The notes under the pieces are model-generated. The model was not told the origin of the DNA and made no database searches. It saw nothing but the letters and a program-made list of their open reading frames with translations. Positions 63,058-64,000 of a stretch of DNA of 64,000 nt are shown piece after piece. The DNA lies in NCBI GenBank assembly GCA_013397435.1, contig VZRG01001977.1, forward strand, positions 62,001-126,000. The letters run 5' to 3'. Source of the DNA: Erythrocercus mccallii (Eukaryota > Chordata > Aves > Passeriformes > Dicruridae). Numbering within the stretch: position 1 is the first letter of the stretch; every line of letters starts with the position of its first letter. The translations under genes and the position numbers were made by a program.

Positions 63058-64000
63058 GTAGGTAGGACTCAAAGAGGAATTTGCTGAGTTTTGAAAGATT
63101 CTACTCTGAATCTGGATTTACCTACAAAACCAGACACCATCTTTAGGGGGGTTAAGCTGTTAAGTCACCCTACAAACATTTAAAATGTGGGTTTTATAGT
63201 GAAGGGGTATTTTCTTTGCATCTACTAAAGCAAACTGTAAGTGTATATATAGCTATATATAATTAAAGAGCTACTGGTTAGGTCTTGCTCCTTAAATGAT
63301 CATTTATTGCCATAAGATAGAACCAGGTACAATACATTACTTGCATTCTGAAAGATTTGCTCATTATTTTAATCACTTACATTTAGACCTTGGCTAACAA
63401 TCTATATGGCTGTAAATCTAAAAATGAAATAGAAATAGATATTTTATTTATAGGAGTACAGATAATGTACTTCCCATATTATCAATAATCACTTAATTAA
63501 GATTTATTAAATTTTTAAAATTTGTAACTTCACTAAGAACTAAATTAGTCATACTCTGTAAGAATTCTTTCTAATACTCTCCTCAGTTTATACTCCTGTG
63601 TAAAGAACTTACCATTCAGCTCTGTAGTATTTTTTTTCCATAGATGAGGACAATATTCTTTCATTCATCTTTACATTCCATTTGCTGCTTTACTAGGATG
63701 TCCTGGTTTAGGGCACATAGGATTAACAAAGCATTCCAAGTATTATAACAGGAAAGTAGTACATTCACAAAAATTGTCATTAAAGTCCTTATCTTCAAGT
63801 TACAAAAGACTGCACTTTTTAATGATTAAAAACCACATAATGAAGCAGCACATACTTAGAGAATGATTCTGACATTACTTGGGTTGCATGGATTTGGGAA
63901 GATCTTCTCTTTGGTAACTCATTCTTGTGCCTTGGAGATTTTTCACTGCAGTAATAAAGACTCAGTTATTACTCAGGAACATAATATGTGTTTAGCAATG
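63058..64000. other. Non-coding sequence to the window end
   Basis: AT-rich sequence with no second exon visible. At 63699-63720 the string tgtcctggtttagggcacat resembles the 5' start of some avian endogenous-retrovirus LTRs (TG...), but nothing beyond it supports a full LTR. Confidence 0.4.

Overview
The window is vertebrate nuclear DNA, most likely from a bird. It is AT-rich, gene-poor and intron-rich, with GT-AG splice junctions and AATAAA-type poly(A) signals. Its only recognisable transposons are CR1 LINE fragments with the usual avian 3' end (Trp-Asn-Arg-Leu-Pro reverse-transcriptase tail, and an 'attctatgattcc'-type terminus). The CR1 3'-end family looks typical of songbirds, but I cannot fix the order from this alone. 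There is no operon, CRISPR array, tRNA or rRNA.

Positions 1 to about 23.6 kb hold the 3' end of the gene for poly(A)-specific ribonuclease PARN on the + strand. Five coding exons are visible: 385-471, 4784-4858, 14946-15135, 20967-21160 and 22715-22767 (coding part). They join in frame to encode the last 199 residues: the cap-binding RRM, then the basic, acidic and low-complexity C-terminal tail, ending in Glu-Thr-Trp-stop. If the human 24-exon layout holds, these are exons 20-24. The introns (4.3, 10.1, 5.8 and 1.6 kb) contain a GC-rich island with a textbook CTCF core at 1.3 kb, one CR1 fragment at 10.2 kb, small hairpins and G/T- or C/A-rich tracts. Two poly(A) signals (22846, 23562) allow a short or an ~0.8 kb 3' UTR.

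Positions 23.6 to 64 kb are intergenic as far as I can read. A broken CpG-rich block (24.96-25.65 kb, with an antisense CR1 fragment between its halves) lies 2.2 kb past the PARN stop. Two more CR1 3' ends lie at 36.7 and 53.2 kb. There are small tandem duplications (24.5, 31.8, 56.5 kb), a strong palindrome beside an AP-1/NF-E2-type site (41.25 kb) and microsatellites. Two stretches might be coding or transcribed but match nothing I know: a 144-codon minus-strand ORF at 42.8-43.3 kb, and a 105-nt exon-like block at 62953-63057 with good splice sites, open on both strands. In mammals the region beyond PARN leads towards miR-193b/miR-365 and MRTFB. I saw none of these here, so they probably lie past the right edge.

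Nearly all other ORFs of 60-130 codons look like chance ORFs in AT-rich DNA and are not annotated. I found no previously undescribed system. The best leads are the orphan exon, the unassigned ORF, the two GC islands and lineage changes in the PARN tail.
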